From: Pararobbsia alpina
GTDB lineage: Bacteria; Pseudomonadota; Gammaproteobacteria; Burkholderiales; Burkholderiaceae
Reading direction: 5' to 3'
Length of the DNA: 55,472 nt
Assembly: GCF_902859895.1 (NCBI RefSeq)
Contig: NZ_CADIKM010000033.1
Coordinates: forward strand, 1-55,472
Made by a program: the position numbers and the translations under genes. This document shows, one piece after another, positions 16,942-25,723 of this stretch. The notes under the pieces were generated by a model. The model was not told the origin of the DNA. It did no database searches and saw only the letters and a list, made by a program, of their open reading frames with translations. The stretch's first letter is position 1. Every line of letters begins with the position of its first letter.

Positions 16942-17852
16942 GGCGCGCTTCCACTTGCATGCGAGCGCTTGTTGCCCGGAAGCGGATCGATCGACACGGT
17001 CGCCGTACGCCCTGCGATCAGACGGACGCCAGGCGGAATCTCGTCGAGTTTCACACGCACCGGGATGCGTTGCGCGAGCCGGACCCAACTGAACGCCGGG
17101 TTCACATTCGGCAACAAGTTGCTGCCTTGCGCGCGATCGCGGTCCTCGATTGCCACGGCGATGCTCTGCACATGGCCATGCAGCGGACGGTCATCGCCCA
17201 TCAAATGGATCGTCACGCCCTGACCGATCGAGATGTCGTGAAGCTTGGTCTCCTCGAAGTATCCGTCGACGCGAAACGAGTTCGTATCGACGATCGCCAT
17301 GACCGAACGCCCGGCTGTCACGAATTCGCCATCGCGCGGCGCGCGATCGCTCAGGTATCCGTCGACCGGACTGACCACGGTCGCACGCTGCTGGTTGAGC
17401 TGCGCGACGCCGATCGCAACCTGCGCATCGGCATAGGCGGCTTCGGCGGCCTGCACGCGCGACAGGCTGACCTCGAGCACTTCATGCGCGACCAGGTCGC
17501 TGAGCGTCTTGTTGCGCGCGTATTCGCGGCGTGCCTGATCGAGTGTCGCCTTGCGTTGCAGCGCGTTGGCCTGGGCCTGCTGCAGCGCGAGTTCGAAGCG
17601 CGCCGGATCGATCACGAAAAGCACCTGGCCCTGCCTGACTGCCTGGTTGTCGGCCACGTTGACCTTCAGGATCAGGCCAGAGACGTCCGGCGCGACCTGG
17701 ATCACATTGGCGGAGACGCGGCCATCGCGCGTCCACGGCGCGAACGTGTAGTAGTCGACCACGCGCCAGAGCACAAAGGCGGCGATCACGACCACGACCA
17801 GTGTCAGGGCGACCCGTGCGAACAGCGTGGCGGAAAGAAGAGGTTTTTTCAC
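16938..17852 (-). CDS. HlyD-family periplasmic adaptor (AaeA-like)
   Basis: The adaptor links the FUSC inner-membrane pump to the NodT channel. It has one N-terminal membrane segment (VALTLVVVVIAAFVLW), then the biotinyl-lipoyl-like halves (TRDGRVSANVIQVAPDVSGLILKVNVADNQAVRQGQ and RATVVSPVDGYLS) around an alpha-helical hairpin, and a beta-barrel (VDGYFEETKLHDISIGQ). These match AaeA/EmrA proteins. No ATG fits well: the ORF opens at 17921 but that overlaps the DUF1656 stop, so a GTG at 17852 reading VKKPLLSATL is the likely start, giving 304 residues. That start leaves 31 bases after the DUF1656 gene. Confidence 0.88.
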   Translation of the reverse strand: MKKPLLSATLFARVALTLVVVVIAAFVLWRVVDYYTFAPWTRDGRVSANVIQVAPDVSGLILKVNVADNQAVRQGQVLFVIDPARFELALQQAQANALQRKATLDQARREYARNKTLSDLVAHEVLEVSLSRVQAAEAAYADAQVAIGVAQLNQQRATVVSPVDGYLSDRAPRDGEFVTAGRSVMAIVDTNSFRVDGYFEETKLHDISIGQGVTIHLMGDDRPLHGHVQSIAVAIEDRDRAQGSNLLPNVNPAFSWVRLAQRIPVRVKLDEIPPGVRLIAGRTATVSIDPLPGNKRSHASGSAP

Positions 17853-17883
17853 GTTGGAGACCAGAACACCTATTGGGGAAACG

Positions 17884-18084
17884 TCAACGACGCGTGAGCG
17901 TAACGACCGCGCCGAGCACAATCACATAGAGGCCCAGGTCGAACATCGAACGGTGCCAGACGATGTTGTAGAAACGCGTTCGCCCGAGCAGCTTGCGAAT
18001 CGCGAGACTCACCACATAGGCAATGCCCATCAGCCAGAGGATGGCGGGGACATACACGCCGAGGATGTCGACTTCACCGATCAT
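17884..18084 (-). CDS. DUF1656 (AaeX-like) small membrane protein
   Basis: The 66-residue protein has two membrane segments (about residues 8-27 and 46-62) and the conserved N-terminus GEVDILGVYVPA found in DUF1656/AaeX proteins. In these operons a short protein of this kind always lies between the FUSC pump and the HlyD adaptor, and it probably assists the pump, though its role is unproven. It begins 33 bases after the FUSC stop. Confidence 0.9.
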   Translation of the reverse strand: MIGEVDILGVYVPAILWLMGIAYVVSLAIRKLLGRTRFYNIVWHRSMFDLGLYVIVLGAVVTLTRR

Positions 18085-18117
18085 CGGAGCGCTCCGTCAG
18101 GCAATAAGGGACGACGT

Positions 18118-20184
18118 TCAAGGCCGTGCCTCGAGGTTCAGGGACGCCGGCGGTGGCGTATTTGGGAACACCGCGAGGCGCAGCGAGATCAGGGTATGCA
18201 TCGAATCGAGCGAAGCGCCCGCGAGCGAGGCCCGCACGACGTCGCCGAGCGCCGCGTCGATAGCGTTGAGCAGGGCGGTCGGCGGGGTGATGCGCGCATT
18301 GCGTGCAATGCGGTTCTCGAAATGCTCGCGTAGGGCCTGCAGCACCCGGTCGATCGCCGGACGCAGCGACGGCGAGACCTGCTCGCGCTCGATCTTGAGG
18401 TCGATCGTATTGAGACCGGCGCGCATGTCGCGGAAGCTGTCGCTCGACAGGGGGTGGGCCTCGTCATCCACGGGCAGGCGCGGCAGCAGTTGCAGAAGCC
18501 GGTCGAGCATGCGTGCGGACATCGGCTGGGGAGCGGGCACCGGATCCGGCGAGGCCGCGCTCACGACGTCTCCCCAGCTCGAGCGGATCAGCCGGCGTGC
18601 CGCGAGTTCCGCACCGAACGGGCGGGTGACACGGATCCACACATAGGCGAACAGCAGGCCGACGAGGGCCGATGTATTGCCGTTGAGAAAGACCTGGAAA
18701 TCGGCTTCGTAGGCGCTCTGGATACTGATGAACGTCGCTGTGTTGAGTGCGACGAGCGTGGCCATCAGGCTGAATCGCGGATGCGGCATCAAGGTGCCGA
18801 CGCAGATGAAGGGCACGGCGAACACGATGACCAGCATCGTGAAGTCGTGCATGTTCGGCAACACGAGAAACAGGTAGAGACCGGCCGTGACGATGCTGAC
18901 CGCCCCCGACACAAAAAATTTGAATACTCCGGACGCGGGATCGTCGAGCGCCGCGAAAAAACAGCAGGCGACCGCCGCAAGCGAGACGCCCACCGCTCCG
19001 TCCTGCCAGCCCGACTCGATCCAGAGCACGCTGGCAAGAAACACGGCGGCCATGGCGGTGAGGGTCGAGAAGCTCAGGATCCCATGATCGAAGAACCGTG
19101 CCACGCCGCCGACGCGCCAATGTCTGAATTGCGGCGTCCACCCCGCAATGTCGTCGGCGGCGATCGCCTGGTGCAGGCAGATGCAGTCTTGCCACAGGTC
19201 GACCAGCATCCTGATACGTACGAGCAGGCTCGAGACGAGTGCAAATTCCCAGGAATGCAGTGCGTCGCGCGGCGGTTCGATGCGCGCGAGGGCGGCGCGC
19301 AGCAGTTCGGCCGAGCGGTGCACGTCGAGTTCGGACTGCGCATCCGGCTGCTGCCTGGTCGCGTCGATCCATTTGGCAATGTCGGCGACGACGGTATTCA
19401 CTGCGTCCTTACCCGCGAAGCCGCCTTCGCGCAGCACCCGCAGCGGATCGGACAGCGACGAGATGATCGGCAGCAGAATGCCCATGCGGCCGCGCAGCTC
19501 ATGGGTTTGCCGCACGATGTCCGGGCGCGTATGGTCGTGGCTGAGCTGGCTCAGCAGGAGCTCGAGCCCGTTGAGGGTCACCGCCATGCGCTGCCGGCAC
19601 GTCAGGATGTCCTTGTCGATCGGATGTCCCGCGAGCGTTTCGGTTGCATAGAAAGCGGCGTCGCGAAACCATGCGCGGGTCCGTTCGGCGAGCACGGGGG
19701 CGAGCCGGTTCGGCAGGATCGTCATGTTGACGACACTCGCGCAACAGATGCCGAGCACGATTTCCTCGGTTCGCGTGATGGCGACGTCGAATACCGTTGT
19801 CGGGTCCGTGACGGTCGGAAAGGCGATCAGCGGCAGCGTATAACCGGCCAGCAGGAACACGTAGGCCCTGGCCGTGCGGTCGGTAATCGACAGATACAGC
19901 ATGATGCCCATCCACAGCGCAATGGCGGCGCTGAGCAAATAAGGCGTCTCGACGAGCGGCGGCACGAGTGCGACCGACGCCGCTGCGCCGAGCATCGTGC
20001 CGAGTGTCCGGTAGAGCGCCTTCGACGTGGTGGCGCCGACGAACGGATTCGAGACAATGTACACCGTCGCCATGGCCCAGTACGGGCGAGGCAATTCGAG
20101 CTTGAGCGCAATGTAGAGCGCGAGCATCGAAGCGCTGAAAGTCTTGATCGAAAAAATCCAGTCGCGGGTGGTGGGCAGGGCCAT
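18118..20184 (-). CDS. FUSC/AaeB-family efflux pump
   Basis: The 688-residue product (from ATG 20184, reading MALPTTRDWIFS) is an FUSC-family inner-membrane transporter related to AaeB, which exports aromatic carboxylic acids such as p-hydroxybenzoate. Two bundles of membrane helices are seen: an N-terminal one (SIKTFSASMLALYIALKLELPRPYWAMATVYI, VGATTSKALYRTLGTMLGA) and a second near residues 370-520 (ILSFSTLTAMAAVFLASVLWIESGW, FVSGAVSIVTAGLYLFLVLP). Cytoplasmic helical regions follow each. A longer ORF upstream to 20304 overlaps marR and is not used. The gene starts 13 bases after the marR stop. Confidence 0.92.
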   Translation of the reverse strand: MALPTTRDWIFSIKTFSASMLALYIALKLELPRPYWAMATVYIVSNPFVGATTSKALYRTLGTMLGAAASVALVPPLVETPYLLSAAIALWMGIMLYLSITDRTARAYVFLLAGYTLPLIAFPTVTDPTTVFDVAITRTEEIVLGICCASVVNMTILPNRLAPVLAERTRAWFRDAAFYATETLAGHPIDKDILTCRQRMAVTLNGLELLLSQLSHDHTRPDIVRQTHELRGRMGILLPIISSLSDPLRVLREGGFAGKDAVNTVVADIAKWIDATRQQPDAQSELDVHRSAELLRAALARIEPPRDALHSWEFALVSSLLVRIRMLVDLWQDCICLHQAIAADDIAGWTPQFRHWRVGGVARFFDHGILSFSTLTAMAAVFLASVLWIESGWQDGAVGVSLAAVACCFFAALDDPASGVFKFFVSGAVSIVTAGLYLFLVLPNMHDFTMLVIVFAVPFICVGTLMPHPRFSLMATLVALNTATFISIQSAYEADFQVFLNGNTSALVGLLFAYVWIRVTRPFGAELAARRLIRSSWGDVVSAASPDPVPAPQPMSARMLDRLLQLLPRLPVDDEAHPLSSDSFRDMRAGLNTIDLKIEREQVSPSLRPAIDRVLQALREHFENRIARNARITPPTALLNAIDAALGDVVRASLAGASLDSMHTLISLRLAVFPNTPPPASLNLEARP

Positions 20185-20197
20185 GCGAACTCGCGAT

Positions 20198-20653
20198 TCA
20201 GTCGTCGGTCGCGCGATCCTGGCCGGCGGCCAGTTCGATCGCCTTGAACACGCGCAGCGTGGCGGCAAGATCCGCCGCGCTGATGCCCTTGAGCTTTTCG
20301 GCACGCAGTGAGATCAGTGCCGTTTCGATCTGGGCGCGCAAGGCGCGGCCGTTGTCGGTCAGCCAGATTGTCTTGGCGCGGCCATCGGCGGGATCGTCCT
20401 GGCGCACGGCGAGGCCCGCGCTGCACAACTGATCGAGCAGGCGCACGAGCGAAGGCCCCTCGATGCCGACATGTTCGGCAAGCGTGCGCTGTCGGACACC
20501 TTCGCCGAGCCGGCCGATCATCAGCAGCGGCGTCGCGCAGGCCTCCGACACGCCGTAGCCCGCGAGCACGTGGTGGCTCGCGCGGCGCCATTGGCGCGCA
20601 ATCCGGACGAGGCCGCCCGTAACGGATAGTCGGAGGTCGTGAATGTTTGGCAT
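20198..20653 (-). CDS. MarR-family transcriptional regulator
   Basis: A 151-residue winged-helix repressor. Characteristic segments are TPLLMIGRLGEGVRQRTLAEHVGIEGPSLVRLLDQLCSAGLAVRQDDPADGRAKTIWLT, which contains the recognition helix and the wing with the conserved D-x-R. It is the first gene of the efflux operon and lies 13 bases before the pump gene, so it most likely represses the operon and responds to an aromatic acid. The palindromes at 20684-20703 directly upstream are its probable operator. Confidence 0.92.
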   Translation of the reverse strand: MPNIHDLRLSVTGGLVRIARQWRRASHHVLAGYGVSEACATPLLMIGRLGEGVRQRTLAEHVGIEGPSLVRLLDQLCSAGLAVRQDDPADGRAKTIWLTDNGRALRAQIETALISLRAEKLKGISAADLAATLRVFKAIELAAGQDRATDD

Positions 20654-20683
20654 CGCCGCATTTTAAGATAATATTTAATTCGG

Positions 20684-20703
20684 TAGCAAGCTATTGAAAT
20701 AGC
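20684..20703 (-). promoter_or_regulatory. Overlapping palindromes: probable MarR operator
   Basis: TAGC-AA-GCTA (20684-20693) overlaps GCTATT-GA-AATAGC (20690-20703). Both are perfect dyads, 31-50 bases upstream of the marR start in AT-rich DNA that also contains TATTAT-like -10 sequences for the minus strand. Size and position fit a MarR-type site; binding is inferred. Confidence 0.6.
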
Positions 20704-20834
20704 CAACCGATTCTCACCGTGAACTTTGCCTCGGCCTACGCGCCGATGGGCGTCGCCGGCATCCGGACTGGACCAGGCTGACGTAACATCGGAGTTCCGC
20801 GCGGCACGCCCGCGCATGACCAGCGTTGACCTTC

Positions 20835-22865
20835 ATGAGCGCAAAACTCGATCTCGAGGCCGAGTGGCTTGAAGCCGATGGTTGCGGAGGGTTTGCTTCC
20901 GGAACGGTGGGCGGGGAGCGCACGCGCCGCTATCACGCCCTCCTGCTAAGTGCGACCACGCCACCGACCGGACGCTATGTGCTCGTCAACGGCTTCGAGG
21001 CCTGGCTCGAAACGCCGGAGGGCCGGGTTTTCCTGTCGACGCAGCGTTATCTGCCCGACGTCGTCTATCCGGACGGCGTATCCCGGCTTCGTGCATTCGA
21101 GCGCGCGCCTTGGCCGACCTGGCGATTTGCGATCAGCGATGCCGAGTCGGTCGATTTCGAATTGTTTGTCGCGAAGGACAGTTGCGAAACGGTGCTGCGC
21201 TGGAAGACGGTGCCCGTTTCATCGAGTCCGGCAGGCACAGGGCGTGTGCTCAAAGTGCGTCTCCTGCTATCGGGCCGCGACTATCACGGCCTGCACCATG
21301 AGAACCCTGTCTTCGACTTTGGTTTTCGTAGCAAGGACCGTGCAAGAGCGACGACTTCAAGCGATGGGGCAAGCGATAAGACCGATAAGACAAGCAGTGG
21401 AGCAGGCGACGGGGCGAGCAACGGGACAGGCGAAGGGGATGGCAGAGGGGATGGCAATATCGAGTGGCAACCTTACAGCGGCCTTCCGGCGATCACCGCG
21501 CTCAGCAATGGCCGCTACGACCACGCGCCCGACTGGTTTCGCCGGTTCTTCTACCGGGCCGAGCTGGCGCGAGGCCTCGACGATAGCGAGGATCTTGCCT
21601 CGCCCGGGGTGTTCTCTTTCGATCTCGGAACAGGCGAGGCGGTCCTCGTCCTGAGAACCGGCAGGGTGCTCGATGACGATGCGGTGACCCACACAGGCAT
21701 GCTCGCCGGCCGCGAACGGGATCGCCGCCGCACCTTCACTACGGAGATGGCGTGCGACGCCGATGCCTATCTCGTCGCGCGCGGATCGGGGCAAACGCTG
21801 CTCGCGGGCTTTCCGTGGTTCACGGACTGGGGGCGCGATACCTTCATTGCGATGCGCGGGCTGATGGTCGCGACCGGGCGTCTTGCCGAAGCCGAGGCGA
21901 TCCTGCTCGGCTGGGCCGGCGTGCTCTCCGAGGGGATGATGCCCAATCGCTTCCCCGACGACGGGGGCGAACCCGAGTACAACTCGGTCGATGCGTCGCT
22001 CTGGTTCATCGTCGCGGTGCACGACTACCTGGCAACCGGGCACGCGGGCACGCAGACGCAGGCTCGCCTCCGGCACGCCGTCGGCGCGATCCTCGACGCT
22101 TACTCGCGCGGTACGCGTTTCGCTATCGCAGCCGATGCCGACGGCTTGATCCGCGCGGGTGTGCCCGGCGTCCAACTGACCTGGATGGATGCGAAGGTCG
22201 GCGACTGGGTCGTGACGCCGCGCATCGGCAAGCCGGTCGAGATACAGGCGCTCTGGATCAATGCACTGCGCGTTGCGGGCGTGTGGACTCAGGATTGGCG
22301 CACCCTCGAGCAGCGCGCGGCCGATGCATTTCGCGAGCGTTTCATCGATACGTACGGGGGTGGACTGTTCGATGTCGTCGATGTCGATCATGAGTCGGGC
22401 AAGCTCGACCGGGCCATCCGGCCGAACCAGATCTTCGCGGTCGGCGGCTTGCCGTTCAGCGTGCTCGAAGGCGAGAACGCACAGCGTGTCGTCGCCCAGG
22501 TCGAGGCTGAACTGCTCACACCGCTTGGCCTGCGATCCCTGTCGCCGCGCGACCCTGGCTACCGTGGCCGCTACGAGGGGGACCGGCTCCAGCGGGACGG
22601 CGTTTATCACCAGGGGACGGTATGGCCCTGGCTCAGCGGACCGTTCGTCGAGGCATGGCTGCGCGTGCGCGACGCGTCGGCCGCGAGCCGCAACGAAGCC
22701 GCCGCGCGTTTTCTCGAGCCGCTGCGCGCGCACTTGCGCACCGCCGGGCTGGGCCATGTATCCGAAATCGCCGACGGCGATGCGCCGCATACCCCGCGCG
22801 GGGCGCCATTCCAGGCCTGGTCGCTCGGCGAACTGATCCGTATTGAAAAGCTGCTCGCCGGGTAG
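20835..22865 (+). CDS. Amylo-alpha-1,6-glucosidase / glycogen-debranching-type enzyme
   Basis: The 676-residue protein has the bacterial GDE N-terminal domain (DLEAEWLEADGCGGFASGTVGG, TRRYHALLL) followed by the GDE C-terminal (alpha/alpha)6 barrel (GFPWFTDWGRDTFIAMRGLM, RFPDDGGEPEYNSVDASLWFI, AGVPGVQLTWMDAKVGDWVVTPR, PNQIFAV, YHQGTVWPWLSGPF). The DWGRD and TWMDAK segments carry the predicted catalytic acids. It should hydrolyse alpha-1,6 branches or related alpha-glucosides. ATG 20835 (MSAKLD) is preferred to a TTG at 20826. An odd Ser/Asp/Gly/Thr-rich insert lies at residues 169-207. The next gene, 103 bases on, is a second (alpha/alpha)6 glucosidase. Confidence 0.9.
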   Translation: MSAKLDLEAEWLEADGCGGFASGTVGGERTRRYHALLLSATTPPTGRYVLVNGFEAWLETPEGRVFLSTQRYLPDVVYPDGVSRLRAFERAPWPTWRFAISDAESVDFELFVAKDSCETVLRWKTVPVSSSPAGTGRVLKVRLLLSGRDYHGLHHENPVFDFGFRSKDRARATTSSDGASDKTDKTSSGAGDGASNGTGEGDGRGDGNIEWQPYSGLPAITALSNGRYDHAPDWFRRFFYRAELARGLDDSEDLASPGVFSFDLGTGEAVLVLRTGRVLDDDAVTHTGMLAGRERDRRRTFTTEMACDADAYLVARGSGQTLLAGFPWFTDWGRDTFIAMRGLMVATGRLAEAEAILLGWAGVLSEGMMPNRFPDDGGEPEYNSVDASLWFIVAVHDYLATGHAGTQTQARLRHAVGAILDAYSRGTRFAIAADADGLIRAGVPGVQLTWMDAKVGDWVVTPRIGKPVEIQALWINALRVAGVWTQDWRTLEQRAADAFRERFIDTYGGGLFDVVDVDHESGKLDRAIRPNQIFAVGGLPFSVLEGENAQRVVAQVEAELLTPLGLRSLSPRDPGYRGRYEGDRLQRDGVYHQGTVWPWLSGPFVEAWLRVRDASAASRNEAAARFLEPLRAHLRTAGLGHVSEIADGDAPHTPRGAPFQAWSLGELIRIEKLLAG

Positions 22866-22968
22866 CGCGAGCCGCTCACGGCGCGACCTCCATCGCGCGA
22901 CATTCACAGACTTGACTGCCTGGATGGGTTAAATTCAGGTTTCCGTCCGCCAGCACAGGGGAAATGCC

Positions 22969-25698
22969 ATGCCGACGTTTTGTCCTAACCAACTGCTCAA
23001 GACCGTGGAGGGGCGCCGCCTGAGTTCCCCCGAACTCGCGAGCTGGCGCCAGTGGGGACCCTACCTCAGCGAGCGCCAGTGGGGCACCGTACGCGAGGAT
23101 TACAGCCCACACGGCACAGCGTGGGACTACCTGCCGCATGATCATGCACGCAGCCGCGCCTATCGATGGGGCGAAGACGGCATCGCGGGTTTCGGCGACG
23201 ACAAGCTCGACTGGTGCATCTCCCTCGCCCTCTGGAACGGACATGACCCGATCATCAAGGAACGCCTGTTCGGCCTGACCAACGCCGAGGGCAATCATGG
23301 CGAGGACGTCAAGGAACTGTACTTCTACCTCGACGGCACGCCGACCCATTCCTATATGCGCATGCTGTACAAATATCCGCATGCCGCATTTCCCTACGCC
23401 GACCTCGTCGCCGAGAACGCGGCGCGCGGCGCCGACATGCCGGAATATGAAGTGCTCGACACGGGCGTATTCGACGACAAGCGCTATTTCGACGTGACGG
23501 TCGAGTATGCGAAGCACGGTCCCGACGACATCGTCATGCGCATCACGGTCGAGAACCGCGGCGACATGGAAGCGTCCCTCGACGTGCTGCCGCAGGTCTG
23601 GGCACGCAATGTCTGGTCGTGGGATACGAAGCTCGAGAAAGCCTCGATGACTATCGACGAGGTTGACGGTGAGAAGCGCGTTCATGCGTTGCACCCGACT
23701 CATGCGCCGATGGTGGTGACCGCATCGAGTTCGGCCGCGCAACCCGTCGAGTGGATCTTCTGCGAAAACGAGACCAATGTGCGGCGCCTGTTCGGCAGCA
23801 CCGGCGAAGGCCCCTTCAAGGACGGCTTCAACGACTATCTCGTCGCTGGGCGCGAAGAGGCGATCCGGCGCGATCGGGGTACGCGCGTCGGCGCGCGTGT
23901 CCATTTCGATCTCAATGCGCATGGCATAGCGACGGTCTACCTGCGCATGCGCGCGGCCGGCCCGCAGTGGCCGGCCGAACTCGACATCGATGCGACGATC
24001 CGCCGCCGGCAGGCAGAGGCTGACGAATTCTATGAAGTGCTGCAAGCCGGTATCGAAAATCCCGATGCGCGGCTCGTCCAGCGCCAGGCGCTCGCGGGCA
24101 TGCTTTGGTCCAAGCAGTTCTACCAGTTCGACGTCGCGCGCTGGCTGGACGGCGACCCGTCGCAGCCGAAACCGCCGGCGGCCCGCAAGCGTGGACGCGA
24201 TTCGGACTGGCGCCATCTGTCGAACGCCGACATCGTGTCGATGCCCGACAAATGGGAGTACCCCTGGTACGCGTCATGGGATCTCGCGTTTCAGGCCGCC
24301 GCGTTTGCATTGGTCGACCCGGATTTCGCGAAAAAGCAGTTGCTGCTGCTCGTCAAGGATCGCTATCTCCATCCGAACGGACAGATCCCTGCCTACGAGT
24401 GGGCACTCAGCGATGCGAATCCCCCCGTGCACGCCTGGGCCGCATGGCGTGTCTACGAAATGGACCGGGTGCTCACGGGCAAAGGCGATCGCGATTTTCT
24501 CGAACGCATCTTCCACAAGTTGCTGCTGAATTTCTCGTGGTGGGTGAACCGCAAGGATGTCGACGGCCACAATATCTTTCAGGGCGGTTTTCTCGGGCTC
24601 GACAACGTCGGCATTTTCGATCGTTCATCGCCGCTGCCGACCGGCGGCCGGATCGATCAGGCCGACGGCACCGCGTGGATGGCTTCGTATGCGCTCGACC
24701 TGATGCGCATCGCGCTCGAACTCGCCGAGGAAAACGCAGTGTTCGTCGATATCGGGGTCAAGTTCTTCGAGCACTTTCTCTATATCGCCGAGGCCGTCAG
24801 CAGGAGCGATACATGCGAGACCGGCCTGTGGGACGAGAGCGACCAGTTCTTTTACGACGTCCTGAGGCTGCCCGATGGCAACACCGTACCGATGCGGGTC
24901 CGATCGATTGTCGGGCTGATCCCGATGTTCGCGGTCCATGTACTCGAGCATCGCCTGCATGGCCACCTGCCGATGCTTCGCGAACGGCTCAAGTGGTTCC
25001 TCATGCATCGGCCCGATCTTGCGAAGCTCGTGTCACGTTGGAACGAGCCGAAGGGCGGCAATCAGCTCTTGCTGTCGCTGCTGCGCGGCCACCGGATGAA
25101 GGCACTCCTGCGCAGGATGCTCGACGAGAGCGAATTCCTCTCCGACTATGGCGTGCGTGCCTTGTCTCGCGTGCACCGCGATTTGCCGTTCGAATATCAC
25201 CACAACGGTAACAGTTTCGGTGTCAAATACCTGCCCGCCGAATCGGACTCGCGGGTCTTCGGGGGCAACTCGAACTGGCGTGGGCCGATCTGGATGCCGG
25301 TCAATTATCTGTTGATCGAATCGCTCTATGAATTTCACCGTTACTACGGTGACGACTTCAAGGTCGAATATCCAACCGGCTCGGGTGCCAAGCGCTCGCT
25401 CAAGGGCGTGGCGGGCGCGCTGAGCGAGCGTCTCACGCGTCTGTTTCTGCTCGACAAGGACGGACGGCGCCCGGTGATGGCCGCTTATCCGCTATTGCAG
25501 GCCGATCCCGCCTGCCGCGACCTGGTGCTGTTCCACGAATACTTCCACGGCGACAACGGACGAGGCGTCGGGGCTTCGCACCAGACTGGCTGGAGCGGCC
25601 TGATCGCGCTGCTGCTCCAGCCGCGTATTCTCACGGACGTGGCGAACGTACCCGCCGCGTCACAGACCGCGGCCGAAGCGGAGGCCGTGGCACCGTAG
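22969..25698 (+). CDS. GH63-like (MGH1-type) glucosidase, 909 residues
   Basis: The protein resembles the GH63/MGH1-type family of (alpha/alpha)6-barrel glucosidases. It begins with SPELASWRQWGPYLSERQWGTVREDYSPHGTAWDYLPHDHARSRAYRWGEDG, a hallmark of this bacterial family. The barrel follows with PDKWEYPWYASWDLAFQAAAFALVDPDFAKKQL, PNGQIPAYEWALSDANPPVHAWAA, and GNSNWRGPIWMPVNYLLIESL; DWDLAF-type and ANPPVHAW-type positions carry predicted acids. The ATG has AGGGGAA at a good distance. No signal peptide is seen, so it should act in the cytoplasm on an alpha-glucoside or glucosylglycerate-type substrate. Together with the debranching-type gene it forms a two-gene glucan unit. Substrate is unknown. 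Confidence 0.87.
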   Translation: MPTFCPNQLLKTVEGRRLSSPELASWRQWGPYLSERQWGTVREDYSPHGTAWDYLPHDHARSRAYRWGEDGIAGFGDDKLDWCISLALWNGHDPIIKERLFGLTNAEGNHGEDVKELYFYLDGTPTHSYMRMLYKYPHAAFPYADLVAENAARGADMPEYEVLDTGVFDDKRYFDVTVEYAKHGPDDIVMRITVENRGDMEASLDVLPQVWARNVWSWDTKLEKASMTIDEVDGEKRVHALHPTHAPMVVTASSSAAQPVEWIFCENETNVRRLFGSTGEGPFKDGFNDYLVAGREEAIRRDRGTRVGARVHFDLNAHGIATVYLRMRAAGPQWPAELDIDATIRRRQAEADEFYEVLQAGIENPDARLVQRQALAGMLWSKQFYQFDVARWLDGDPSQPKPPAARKRGRDSDWRHLSNADIVSMPDKWEYPWYASWDLAFQAAAFALVDPDFAKKQLLLLVKDRYLHPNGQIPAYEWALSDANPPVHAWAAWRVYEMDRVLTGKGDRDFLERIFHKLLLNFSWWVNRKDVDGHNIFQGGFLGLDNVGIFDRSSPLPTGGRIDQADGTAWMASYALDLMRIALELAEENAVFVDIGVKFFEHFLYIAEAVSRSDTCETGLWDESDQFFYDVLRLPDGNTVPMRVRSIVGLIPMFAVHVLEHRLHGHLPMLRERLKWFLMHRPDLAKLVSRWNEPKGGNQLLLSLLRGHRMKALLRRMLDESEFLSDYGVRALSRVHRDLPFEYHHNGNSFGVKYLPAESDSRVFGGNSNWRGPIWMPVNYLLIESLYEFHRYYGDDFKVEYPTGSGAKRSLKGVAGALSERLTRLFLLDKDGRRPVMAAYPLLQADPACRDLVLFHEYFHGDNGRGVGASHQTGWSGLIALLLQPRILTDVANVPAASQTAAEAEAVAP

Positions 25699-25723
25699 TC
25701 TCCCACACCCGATGGAGGAAGAC

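Noticed and set aside
16938-17921. Full-length ATG-started HlyD ORF from 17921
   Set aside because: This start lies inside the DUF1656 coding region and adds a non-conserved leader; GTG 17852 fits better.
18454-20247. Plus-strand ORF of 597 codons opposite the FUSC pump
   Set aside because: His/Arg/Asp-rich composition and no motif; shadow of the FUSC gene.
21340-21455. Low-complexity DNA in the debranching gene as a CRISPR-like or tandem array
   Set aside because: The units are irregular and keep the reading frame; it encodes a disordered loop.
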